From Tritrichomonas foetus (lineage: Eukaryota; Parabasalia; Tritrichomonadida; Tritrichomonadidae): 15,253 nucleotides of DNA. Numbering within the stretch: the stretch's first letter is position 1; each line of letters begins with the position of its first letter. The stretch covers positions 1-15,253 of the forward strand of contig MLAK01001464.1 in assembly GCA_001839685.1 (NCBI GenBank), written 5' to 3'. The notes beneath the pieces were generated by a model. The model did no database searches and was not told the DNA's origin. It saw only the letters and a program-made list of their open reading frames with translations. Of the stretch, positions 1 to 8,229 are shown one piece after another. A program made the position numbers and the translations under genes.

Positions 1-10
1 CATTTATTTG

Positions 11-124
11 TCATAGGATGTTGAAATGGTACTAGTCAAAAATTTTGGCAGATTTCGCGGCGAACGATAGGTGAGACGAGAAATTTTTCATTTTTGGGTT
101 GGGTACCATTTCCACAGCCTATGA
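11..124. repeat. Imperfect palindrome / MITE-like or structured-RNA hairpin
   Basis: The arms 11-32 and 103-124 are complementary at 20 of 22 positions, with mismatches only at 18/117 and 22/113. A second inner pairing, 38-45 with 81-88 (8 bp), extends the fold. The apex (about 46-80) is clearly richer in G and C than the surrounding AT-rich DNA. One outer end lies 4 nt beyond the last stop of the decayed minus-strand reading frame (130-128). A short non-autonomous element with terminal inverted repeats, or a folded RNA, would both fit. I see no target-site duplication, and I cannot say whether the palindrome is repeated elsewhere. Confidence 0.6.
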
Positions 125-127
125 TAA

Positions 128-856
128 CTACTTCATTAATGATCGAATGTAATCTATTTTTCGTGATTGATGTTCTTTAGTATCTCTGATTAAATTTCAT
201 ATGTCTTCAACTTTACCATCATTAAAAACTCGTTCAATTATTTCTTTTTCATTTTCTCGGTTTTTCGAAATCCATCTCACCATTTTATTAACAAAATTAC
301 TAATGTCACTTTGTTGTTGATCACTCAAATCCTCATATTCTGTATTGTATTTAATATCAATTACTTTACTCTAGTGTGATATAATTTTAAGAAGTTTCCA
401 TGATTTAACGCATAATTTAGTTGTTTGAATTATTGTTTCAATTTCACTTTTAGACTTTTTTCTTCTCTTTCTATTTCGTTATCTCATTGATAAGTGTAGT
501 GTTTCACGAATTGTTTTTCTGATTAATATTTTAGTACGAGCAAAAACTCCTTCAAAAATGATCCATTTCTCTTCTTTATTAGATATTTGATCTGCTGTTT
601 CTATTAATGGGAGAATATTTTGTTCTAATAGTTGCATTATTGGTAATTTCAATTTCTTAAGTTGATAGTTGTTAAATTTTTTGAAGCTTATTGTATTATT
701 CTCTTCATTATCAACTTCTTCTAACCATATCCTTGCTTGTTCTAACAATTCTGTGTTATCATTGTTTATTATAGATAGATCATTTTCATTTACTTCTTCT
801 TGTTGAACATTCATTTCATTTTCATTCACATGATTAAATTCTTTCTTCTTCTTCAT
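128..856 (-). pseudogene. Decayed reading frame, C-terminal part of zinc-finger/coiled-coil gene
   Basis: This frame continues the zinc-finger segment upstream after a frameshift in a GAA-rich tract around 840-856. It reads as plausible protein down to a terminal TAG at 130-128 but is interrupted by TAA at 481-479, TAG at 373-371 and TGA at 199-197. The first part is acidic (Glu/Asn). It is followed by helical, basic sequence including a KWIIFEGVFARTK stretch and a cluster of Arg/Lys. I do not recognise a catalytic domain. A basic helical segment after C2H2 fingers recalls the region before the reverse transcriptase in R2-like retroelements, but no reverse transcriptase is present here, so this remains a guess. 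Confidence 0.5.
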
Positions 857-2072
857 CTGTACGTGCTTGTCTTTCTCTTCTCTGTGTTTCTAACATTCTC
901 TCTATTTCTTCTTGTTCTTCTCTTCTTCTTCTTTCTCTTCTTTCAATTTCTAGATTTTCTTGATTTATAATCTCATTTCGAAGCTGAGCTAGTTCATTGT
1001 CATTATGTAATAGTGCTGAGTGTAGTGTGACAGTTTTTCTGTTTGCATATTTTGAACTATTCTGCTGTCTTGTCTCTGGATGTGCAGAAGTTTGATGTCT
1101 TGTTACCGTTAAATTGTTAGAACTAATAAATTCTTTGCAGCTTGGGCAAAAGACACCTTTCCTCGAATGGTATATATCTTCTAATGAATGAAGTTTGTCC
1201 TTCATTCTGGACCACATCACCATTGTNGCCCAGAAGTATCCTATCTTCTGTATCATACCATTTCGTTGTTTTTGCATCCTATTTAAATGTCCTCTTCTTC
1301 CACTTGATATTTCGATCTCTGTGCATTCAGGTTCAGTACAAAATGTAATATCAAAGTATTTATCAATTTCACACGATTACCATTTATTATTTCTGTTAAA
1401 GATTGTTGCACATGCACTGCCAAACGCCGATCTACTCTTAATTAGCTGAGGATGAATGGTGTCCATATGTTTGGCAAGTGCGGATGAAGCTTTGAAGGTA
1501 TTCTGGCAGATGATACAATTAAATCTTGAAGGGCAGGGAATATTCTTCGTCATGAATGATTGTATGACGATTGGAATATTCCCATCATGCATTTCGTGTT
1601 TTTCCTTATAATTACACCAATCTTTATCCTTATATTTATTAATTATTACTCTTATCTCATATTCTGATTCAACTTCTTTGAGATCTTTGATTAATTACTT
1701 TATTAGTTCGACTCCTTCATCTTCATTTACTTCCTCATTTCCTGTGTTTTCATTCTCATGTCCATCATCATTATTATTATTATTGTTCACATTGTTATTC
1801 TCATTGTTACCATGTGTGTCATCATTGTTTCCATGACTATTGTCACCATGATCAAATCCTGGTTGTGATGCTTGTGGAGAGTTCATAAAAACATCATTAT
1901 CTATTGTGGATTCCAAATTTGATTCTTCGATCGATTTACTCGGGGGAGACCATCTAAATTTATTTGGGGGCTTTGTTTTTAATTGAAATTGTTCATTATT
2001 ACTGTGCATATTCGTGGATTCTTTATTTGCCATGAATTTCGCATCTTTAGTTTGTTTATTCTCATTTCTTTC
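834..2072 (-). pseudogene. Decayed C2H2 zinc-finger segment of the same gene
   Basis: One minus-strand frame is protein-like from 2072 to about 840 but is cut by TAA at 1697-1695 and TAA at 1379-1377. It runs from a polar Asn/Asp/Glu-rich linker (1695-2033) into a canonical C2H2 finger (C-x2-C-x12-H-x4-H, with CIICQNTF at the first cysteine pair, about 1450-1520). Next comes a degenerate cysteine pair (about 1320-1340) and a second good finger beginning CPSC (about 1080-1150; C-x2-C-x13-H-x4-H). It ends in an Arg/Glu-rich helix. The two good fingers keep their ligands, so the decay may be recent. One ambiguous base lies at 1227. Nucleic-acid binding is inferred from the fingers only. Confidence 0.55.
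1767..1784. repeat. Trinucleotide (ATT/AAT) run in Asn-rich linker
   Basis: A short AAT-type microsatellite on the minus strand encodes consecutive asparagines in the polar linker before the zinc fingers. Confidence 0.7.
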
Positions 2073-3198
2073 TCAAGTAATTGTCATGTTATTTGTGTTT
2101 TGTTCAATTCGATTTAAGATTGAGGTACATTGTTTCTCAAGTAACTCTGTACAATATTTTTGTGTTTTAAGAATTGAAGATTCAGCTTCTTTCCTATTAA
2201 TATTAATATTAATATTAAGTTGCTTCTCTGCCTCCTCAAATATTCTTTGTATTTTGTGATTTATATCTTTTTGAATTTCTTTGATTGATATTGATGAGGC
2301 TTCTTTATATCGTCTAGACAATATAATTTCTTATTTCTTTTTCAAATGCAGATTGATTTAACTCTAATCTCTGGGAGTTTATTCTCAGTTGATCCACACA
2401 CTTATCTTCTTGTCTTTGTATTTTATCATGCAAATTTTGTTCCATTTCATTCACTTTGTCAATTAAAGTTTCATGTCTATAATTAATATGGAGTATAATG
2501 CTATTATTCTTTAATTGTTTGATAAGAGTACATTTCATTACCTCTTCCATCGAAATCTTCTCTTTATTTAGACTATTTATTAGATTATTATTCTCTGCTT
2601 TTCTAAGATCTGTGACGATTTCTCTTCTTAATGAATCGATGTGAATTTGAATTTGTTCTTTACTTTCAGTGATTCTGCTATCTATTAAGTCTGTGAGTCG
2701 TTTATAAACGCAGTCAGATGATCTTTTAATGTAAGCTTCAATTTGCTCTTTTATATTACCAGTCAATTTCCAATGCTCAAGTTCTGTATTTTGTTTAATT
2801 CTTTCTATCTTATTGTCTTGTGTCGAAATTTCATGAGATAAACTATTAAATGTTTGATGGAATGTTTCTTTTAGTTGTTCCATGTCATTTTTAAATGATA
2901 TTAATTCATGTTGAAGCTTTTCGTTGATATGTATATCATTTAGATTCTTCTGATTAAGTTCTATTTTATTTAACTTAATATTCATTTCATCAAATGAATC
3001 TTTAACAAATGATATAGACTTTGTAAGTTTTTCATCAATATATGTAAATTTTTCTTCATTGATGGAGTTTAAATCATTCAACTTCATAGAGAGTGTTTCA
3101 TTTAAATTTCTTCTATTGATTTGTAAAGCATCTTCAAATTCAGAGTACCTGAAAGTATTGCGTTTCTTACAAAATGTTTTTATATTTTGATGCTGAAT
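2073..3198 (-). pseudogene. Long coiled-coil reading frame, frameshifted (upstream part of the zinc-finger pseudogene)
   Basis: The frame is open from 3198, with the first ATG at 3087, and codes for an almost continuous Glu/Lys/Asn/Gln/Ile heptad-like coiled coil of about 290 residues. A TAG at 2316-2314 closes it. The same coiled-coil character resumes one frame over from 2321 (no ATG there) to TGA at 2075-2073. That frame then continues without a shift into the zinc-finger segment. The simplest reading is one old gene with a frameshift near 2318 and a stop at 2075. A separate functional 257-aa coiled-coil protein (3087-2314) is the alternative. No initiator motif or ATG fits the 5' end at 3198, so the start is unclear. 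Confidence 0.5.
2195..2218. repeat. (TATTAA)4 tandem repeat
   Basis: Four perfect 6-bp units lie inside the coiled-coil frame, where they encode alternating Asn-Ile on the minus strand. This is a plausible slippage site. Confidence 0.8.
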
Positions 3199-3203
3199 TC
3201 ATG

Positions 3204-3578
3204 TCATGTCAGAGGTAAAATATGAAAATGGAGTCGAACGAAATTAATAAAGAAATACTGAGATAAAGAGATAATAAAAAAATTATTGAAAAGTTGTAAA
3301 GTATTCAATAAAATTGATTTACTTAATAATGAAAAGCTTATAATAATTGGGACATATCGTCGTACTGTAGGTTTAATCTTGCTGAATTGATTAAATTCAT
3401 TCAATGTTTTATTTTGCACGTTTTTTGTTGATTGAGGTTGATCATTTAATTTGCTGATGTTTGAATTCAAACTTTTGATCGTTTTTTTGTTCAGTATTAT
3501 TTCACACTTCTGAGATGTGATAGTTTTTTGCATGTGATGGACTTCTCTGGCTTTTTGGGCGTGTTTTTTCTTCTCCAT
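3204..3578 (-). CDS. Small hypothetical protein, Lys-rich helix plus hydrophobic C-terminus
   Basis: This is a 124-aa ORF starting at ATG 3578. An initiator-like TCACTT on the minus strand (plus 3593-3598) lies about 18 nt upstream, which supports this start. Residues 1-75 are lysine-, asparagine- and glutamine-rich and probably helical or coiled coil. Residues 80-124 are strongly hydrophobic and aromatic (Ile, Leu, Phe) but include several polar residues, so a clean transmembrane helix is uncertain. The ORF ends 6 nt before the coiled-coil frame at 3198 opens in another phase, so it could be the displaced 5' part of that gene. I do not recognise the family. Confidence 0.4.
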   Translation of the reverse strand: MEKKKHAQKAREVHHMQKTITSQKCEIILNKKTIKSLNSNISKLNDQPQSTKNVQNKTLNEFNQFSKIKPTVRRYVPIIISFSLLSKSILLNTLQLFNNFFIISLSQYFFINFVRLHFHILPLT

Positions 3579-3995
3579 TATTATTGTACGTTAAGTGATT
3601 TTGAACCATTATTTGGTCATACTTTATAACTTCTTAAATAGTTAAACTATCCTTATTTTTCTTTTCTGATTTCGATAGAGCATGTATTATTGCGCATGTA
3701 TGCAACTTATGAGAAAAATCTGTAAGACGGTTTCTGAAAAAAACAAACTTGAAACTTAATTTTTAAAAACAAAAATATCTTCCTTGTTGGCCTATATTTT
3801 TATTATATAATCTATTTCTATATCCACAATAAATGGCAAAATATATTAANAAAATATNTAAAAAATATTTATTTAATTTTCCAAGATATTGCTATTTTTT
3901 ATTTTTGCCATTTTTTTTATTTTCGTTTTATCTCCTCTTATCATTCCTTCTAACGTGTCACACCTATTCATTCCCAGGTATATACTCAACCTCTA
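3579..3995. other. Spacer with no clear gene
   Basis: This is low-complexity AT-rich DNA with two ambiguous bases at 3850 and 3858. It contains the presumed promoter of the small ORF ending at 3578 and the 3' flank of the coiled-coil gene that stops at 3996. I see no other supportable feature. Confidence 0.6.
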
Positions 3996-5543
3996 TTATA
4001 GTTCAGAATATAAAGGGAAAAAAGTGACCTTTTTTTCACTTTCAGGTACTCTTTCAAATTCATATATTTTTTGTTTCATCATATATGTATTCTTATTATT
4101 TTCATTCTTTTCTTCATTATTTTGTTTCGTTAAAGATGTTTGTAATTGTTGATATTTATCCAATGATATTTCTATTTGTGCATTTGATTTATTAAGTAAA
4201 TCTTTGAACCTATGATGATCTTCAATGATGTTGTTTGTATTTGTTTTAATCATTTTTAAAGTTTTATTATTTTGAATGACAAAATTAGATTTCATTATTT
4301 CGATTTCATTCTTCAATTCGTTATAATTCTTCATTACTGAGATATTCATTTTCAAGATATCATCTTCCATATTAGATGATTCCTGAGCAAGTTTAATTTT
4401 TTGATTCTCTTCTTGAATTTCATGAATTGTCTTCTTTAGATCTAATATTTCTGTTTTTATCGTATTTAGGTCACTTTTATCATTATCAAGTTTCTTTTGC
4501 AATGTTTCAATTTCTTCTTCTTCTTTCGTTTTCTTTTTCATGATGTTATAATTTTCTAATTGTTGAATTTGATGTTCCATTGTTTCTATCTTCTCTTTCA
4601 TTAAAATTCGTTCTTGATTATTATTTGAGATTATCAAATTGATTTCTTTCGTATGATTAATGTCTTTCACTTTTAATTCTTCACTTTGATTCTTAAGAAA
4701 TTGATTAAGTTCTTGTATTTTTATTTCCTTTTCTGAGAGATATAATTGATTTTCTTCTGTTTTGATAGAATATTGAGATTTAATTTCTATAATATCTTGT
4801 GTCAAATCATTACATTTATTCCATAAATTAGAACATACTTCCTTGATCATTCCTGTTTCTTTTTTTAGTTCTTCAATAAATAATTGTTGTTGTGATTCAT
4901 TATTATTATTTGTATTATTTGGATTAATAATGGTTGATTGATCATTGTAATGATCATGATGATATTCATTTATTTCATTAATATTATTATTACATCTTTC
5001 AATAACACTTTTTAAGTTCTCAATTGATTCTCTGTTTTCATTTTGATACATTTGACAATTATTTTTCATATCATAAATAGATTTGTTAATATTCATAAAA
5101 CCTTTCATAGTAGAATCATTAATACCATTTTGTTTGTTCAGAGCAATAGCCATTGGACCATTTATTGTTTCAGATTTAATATCAAATTCCATAATATTGA
5201 ATAAACTTGGTATTTTGGAATTAGATTTAATTAATAATTGAGTTTTCGCCCGAAATTTTGAACACGTTTCTAATGCAGCATTAAAATTCATTCCATCATT
5301 AAATTGATAATGTGATTCTAGATGGAGATAGTATTCATGGATAGAAGATGANATCCTGTCACAGTCAAATGGGCATTTGCATTCTAATACTTGATGATTT
5401 TCTATTATTTCTGAAAGTGTAAATGGTGATGGAATTAATTTTGGATATTTAAGATATAATTCAATAATATATGTTGGTAAAGATAGAATATTACTACCAA
5501 TTATAGGACAATTATTTTTCGTTGACATTTGAATGATTCTCAT
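3996..5543 (-). CDS. Coiled-coil protein with atypical C2H2 finger (main fragment of a frameshifted gene)
   Basis: This 515-codon frame begins at ATG 5543 but is probably the downstream part of the gene whose 5' part is at 5512-5943. Residues 55-78 form a cysteine/histidine knot (CKCPFDC followed by H69, H74, H78; C57-x3-C61-x12-H74-x3-H78) that looks like a variant C2H2 finger. One codon there is ambiguous (base 5352). From about residue 130 to 490 the protein is an almost uninterrupted Glu/Lys/Asn/Gln/Ile/Leu coiled coil, with an Asn-rich break near residues 205-220. The stop is TAA at 3998-3996. No catalytic domain is visible. A structural or nucleic-acid-binding scaffold is inferred from composition only. 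Relatives could lie in the decayed cluster downstream, which shares finger type and coiled coils. Confidence 0.6.
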   Translation of the reverse strand: MRIIQMSTKNNCPIIGSNILSLPTYIIELYLKYPKLIPSPFTLSEIIENHQVLECKCPFDCDRXSSSIHEYYLHLESHYQFNDGMNFNAALETCSKFRAKTQLLIKSNSKIPSLFNIMEFDIKSETINGPMAIALNKQNGINDSTMKGFMNINKSIYDMKNNCQMYQNENRESIENLKSVIERCNNNINEINEYHHDHYNDQSTIINPNNTNNNNESQQQLFIEELKKETGMIKEVCSNLWNKCNDLTQDIIEIKSQYSIKTEENQLYLSEKEIKIQELNQFLKNQSEELKVKDINHTKEINLIISNNNQERILMKEKIETMEHQIQQLENYNIMKKKTKEEEEIETLQKKLDNDKSDLNTIKTEILDLKKTIHEIQEENQKIKLAQESSNMEDDILKMNISVMKNYNELKNEIEIMKSNFVIQNNKTLKMIKTNTNNIIEDHHRFKDLLNKSNAQIEISLDKYQQLQTSLTKQNNEEKNENNKNTYMMKQKIYEFERVPESEKKVTFFPLYSEL

Positions 5544-5943
5544 TAATATGTTGATATAAGTTAAAAGTTGTATTAAAAGTATTTTGACATATGGGACATG
5601 ATTTTGGTATTGAACAAGGGAAAAAATTATTCATCGAGAGAAAGGTATATAATTTTGAAATATGAATAAACCATAATTGAAATAAAAAATCATTATATTC
5701 TTTAGTTTGCTCTTCATTATTTATATTCATATTCCAGATATTAATATTATGATGAATAGCATTTGTAGATAAAAATTGTTGAATTGAATTCGAATCTCGT
5801 AATTCTTGGAAGAAATTATAGAATTTTTGGTTAAATTGACCTATTTCATCTTTATTCTGTCTATAAATATCGCTAAAAGTATTGATAAGATTNTGATTGG
5901 AGATTAGATTTCCGAAATTTGCCGATGATAAGTTTATTAACTT
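5512..5943 (-). CDS. 5' fragment of the zinc-finger/coiled-coil gene, with canonical C2H2 finger
   Basis: The frame is open from 5943 (after TGA 5946-5944) to TAA 5514-5512. The only internal ATG is at 5730. Before that ATG the sequence still reads as protein (helical, Asn/Phe/Gln-rich), so the true start is probably ATG 5947, one frame off, which has three initiator-like motifs just upstream. A textbook finger (C-x2-C-x12-H-x4-H, containing CPICQNTF) lies at residues 45-66 counted from ATG 5730. Immediately after it the coding sense moves to the frame of the 3996-5543 ORF, and the two overlap by 32 nt. This means one gene with a -1/+1 shift near 5520, either real decay, a sequencing error or, less likely, programmed frameshifting. 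Base 5893 is ambiguous. Confidence 0.5.
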   Translation of the reverse strand, partial: KLINLSSANFGNLISNXNLINTFSDIYRQNKDEIGQFNQKFYNFFQELRDSNSIQQFLSTNAIHHNINIWNMNINNEEQTKEYNDFLFQLWFIHISKLYTFLSMNNFFPCSIPKSCPICQNTFNTTFNLYQHINENHSNVNEK

Positions 5944-5954
5944 TCATAAATATA

Positions 5955-5971
5955 AAATGAAATGAAAGTGA
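5955..5971 (-). promoter_or_regulatory. Cluster of three initiator-like motifs (TCACTT, TCATTT, TCATTT)
   Basis: Read on the minus strand, the putative +1 adenines are at 5969, 5963 and 5958. These are 22, 16 and 11 nt before ATG 5947. They match the trichomonad initiator consensus TCA(+1)-Y-W as I know it. They sit only 15-31 nt after the kinase stop codon. Confidence 0.4.
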
Positions 5972-5985
5972 ATGGTATGTTTATT

Positions 5986-7707
5986 CTAACAAAATATATT
6001 TACCTTTTTTAGATCATCTAATAATGAAGAGACAAATTTCGCGTATTCATAACTCTCCCCTTTTATTCTTTTGAATGATATAACATACATTTTTCGAAAT
6101 CCAAGCAGTTTACAGACTTCTGCGTCAATACTCATACCCAAAAATCTAATATTAAAAAGTAGTGAGCTTTGACATGAGTAAACAATTCCTTTTTTCTTTA
6201 AGAAATCGGCGAATTGTGCTGCAACAACTTTTGGATCTTGTTGTGTAATAGTTTGGGAAACAATAGATCCTCTTTTAACATGAATTTCTTCATTATTAAT
6301 CATATCATCACTGTCTTCATGAAAGTAATCTGACATATCAAGTTTATCTTGAAATGAAATTGCACTAACTTTTCTTGGGCGTTTGGTTTTTTGTATTTCT
6401 GATTTTCTTCGAACCATGACTAGTCTTCCATTTTCTAATGAAGAAGGAGCCTTTGATTTTCGAATTTCATTATTTTCATTTTTATTGGTTCTATTTTCAT
6501 TGTTTTTCCTTGACGTGCTATTCTTTTCGGAATGTGTTGATTTATCTGGTGATTTATTAGTTGATTTATCTGGTGATTTATTAGTTGATTTATCTGGTGA
6601 TTTATTAGTTGATTTATCTGGTGATTTATTAGTTAATTTATCAATATGTTTTGATTTTTCAGAAAGTTTTGTTTTATCAGAATTTTTTAATTTATCATTA
6701 GCTTTGGTTTTTTCGTTGAGACATTGCTTCCTTTTCAAAGAGCCATAAGGTGACATTCGAGAATTCAAATCAAATTTTCCGAGGTCTTTTGTGATTGATG
6801 GTTGCTTGCTAATTGCAGATTTCATTTGATAAATATCATCAACGGATTTCAGCCATTCATGATTTAATATTCTCTCAATCGTGATTCTTTTAAGTGGATT
6901 TGGATTCAAAATTGCTTTAATTAAATCGCAACAAGGCTTTGAAAGATTGTTTGGCAAAGAAAATTCAGCATTTTTAATTTGTAAATGCATTTTTTCTGGA
7001 TTTTGATAATCCCATGGAATTTGACCAACAACAAGAGCATATAAAATGACACCAAGTGCCCAAATGTCGGCAAGTCGTCCATCATATGGAATATTTTTCA
7101 ATGTTTCTGGTGCTAAATATAATTCAGAACCACATAAATTGGTGCACATTTTATTGGCATCATCTGAACATAATCCAAAATCAATCAATTTAACACGATT
7201 TGAATCAGTCAACAATATATTTTCAGGCTTTAAATCACGATGTGCAATTCCAACTGAATGAACGTAGTTTAGCGTTGAAACAATTTGCTTGAAAAACTTT
7301 TTCGCTAGTTTCTCTTCAACGCAGTGATGACTTATGATAAAATCGTAAAGTTCACCACCGCCCAAAAATTCCATAACGAGGTAATAGCTTGTCTTATCTT
7401 CAAGAAATTCTATGAATTTGACAACTCCAGGATGGCACGAAAGCTTTTTGAGAACTGATATTTCTCTGTCAAGCCAGCGATCGTTTCCATTTGGCTGAGC
7501 ACGATTTTTAGGGGTCGTATTTGTTGCGTTTTTGTTGATTTGAGAAAGATCTTGAATCGCTGGTGATGAGATTGGTTCCAAATACGATTTCTTATTTATA
7601 ATCTTAACTGCGACGGTTTCTTTTGAGAACATATTATATCCTTGTTTCACCGTAGAATATGTTCCGGTACCAATGACTCGACCAAGACGGTATTTGCCGA
7701 TGATCAT
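5986..7707 (-). CDS. CAMK/AMPK-like Ser/Thr protein kinase with KA1-type C-terminus
   Basis: This 573-aa protein kinase transfers ATP phosphate to Ser/Thr of protein substrates. The catalytic domain spans about residues 6-286. It has a Gly-rich loop GTGTYSTV (13-20), VAVK with Lys35, an alpha-C Glu82, HRDLKPEN (156-163), DFG (177-179) and APE (199-201) with CGSELYLAPE in the activation segment. The pattern is CAMK-like, close to MARK/AMPK/KIN1 families. An unusual insertion of about 35 residues (45-78) separates Lys35 from the alpha-C helix. A low-complexity Ser/Lys/Asn/Asp linker (about 320-450) includes four repeats of KSPDKSTN. Residues 490-568 resemble a kinase-associated KA1 domain, which in relatives binds acidic phospholipids or autoinhibits. 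Stop is TAG; an AATAAA follows closely. It is divergent from the mutL gene. The substrate is unknown. Confidence 0.88.
   Translation of the reverse strand: MIIGKYRLGRVIGTGTYSTVKQGYNMFSKETVAVKIINKKSYLEPISSPAIQDLSQINKNATNTTPKNRAQPNGNDRWLDREISVLKKLSCHPGVVKFIEFLEDKTSYYLVMEFLGGGELYDFIISHHCVEEKLAKKFFKQIVSTLNYVHSVGIAHRDLKPENILLTDSNRVKLIDFGLCSDDANKMCTNLCGSELYLAPETLKNIPYDGRLADIWALGVILYALVVGQIPWDYQNPEKMHLQIKNAEFSLPNNLSKPCCDLIKAILNPNPLKRITIERILNHEWLKSVDDIYQMKSAISKQPSITKDLGKFDLNSRMSPYGSLKRKQCLNEKTKANDKLKNSDKTKLSEKSKHIDKLTNKSPDKSTNKSPDKSTNKSPDKSTNKSPDKSTHSEKNSTSRKNNENRTNKNENNEIRKSKAPSSLENGRLVMVRRKSEIQKTKRPRKVSAISFQDKLDMSDYFHEDSDDMINNEEIHVKRGSIVSQTITQQDPKVVAAQFADFLKKKGIVYSCQSSLLFNIRFLGMSIDAEVCKLLGFRKMYVISFKRIKGESYEYAKFVSSLLDDLKKVNIFC
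6536..6631 (-). repeat. Four perfect 24-bp tandem repeats in the kinase linker
   Basis: Four identical in-frame 24-bp units (6536-6559, 6560-6583, 6584-6607, 6608-6631) encode an 8-residue module (KSPDKSTN). A degenerate fragment of the unit follows at 6632. Each module carries Ser-Pro and Ser/Thr sites. Perfect identity between copies points to recent expansion. Confidence 0.9.
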
Positions 7708-7737
7708 AGTTATTTCTTTGATTAATTTATTCCAGTT

Positions 7738-7743
7738 AAATGA
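7738..7743 (-). promoter_or_regulatory. Initiator-like TCATTT upstream of the kinase
   Basis: On the minus strand TCATTT places a +1 adenine at 7741, about 34 nt before ATG 7707. This matches the trichomonad TCA-Y-W initiator spacing seen at the other genes here. There is no TATA-like box at a fixed distance. Confidence 0.4.
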
Positions 7744-8229
7744 GTTTTTTCAATAATGTATAACAATATTTTCTGGGATTGCACAAAATTGAAAGACATT
7801 TTTCAGAAAATTTTAAATGTAAAATTCTGAAAATAACTTTAAAATATCATATTTGTGAAATTTTTATGTATTTTTTCAAAGATTGATCCGTAAATAATTC
7901 TTTGAAAATTCTCAAATTAACGTATTTTTTCAATCCATCTAATAATTCAATAAAATAAACTTTCAGGATAAAATTGAGAGAATATGACTTATATAGATGA
8001 CAAAATCAGATTAGCAGAATGAATTTAGTAAAAATGTAAATGAGGTTATTTTCTCATCATATAGGTCCTATTATATCGAAATAAATCTAAAAACTGTAGG
8101 ATTTCGATTCGAAAAAATTCAAAAAAATATCGTTCACGAAATATTAAGTTTGTATAATATATTATTATAGTCTATACTTGGCTATCTTTTGGATAATATT
8201 CTTTACGAAAATTTTTGAGTGACTGATTT

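Noticed and set aside
1142..1449. Plus-strand ORFs opposite the zinc-finger segment
   Set aside because: They are antisense shadows of the zinc-finger frame, with no domain.
128..2072. Alternative genetic code (TAA/TAG read as Gln) to explain in-frame stops
   Set aside because: The 573-, 617- and 737-codon genes use many CAA/CAG codons and have no internal TAA or TAG, so reassignment is not supported. Frameshifts and TGA stops also occur in the decayed region.
3142..4052. 15-nt inverted repeat (3142-3156 versus 4038-4052) as transposon ends
   Set aside because: In a 15-kb AT-rich window about one such match is expected by chance, it lies inside two coding-like frames, and no target duplication is seen.
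5975..5980. GTATGT, the trichomonad 5' splice site sequence, on the plus strand
   Set aside because: It is antisense to the genes here, and no ACTAACACACAG-type 3' site follows.
6536..6631. CRISPR-like array
   Set aside because: The repeats are contiguous without spacers and encode a protein repeat in a eukaryotic gene.
6383..6748. 121-aa plus-strand ORF
   Set aside because: It is the antisense shadow of the kinase and exists because the 24-bp repeat has no stops in that frame.
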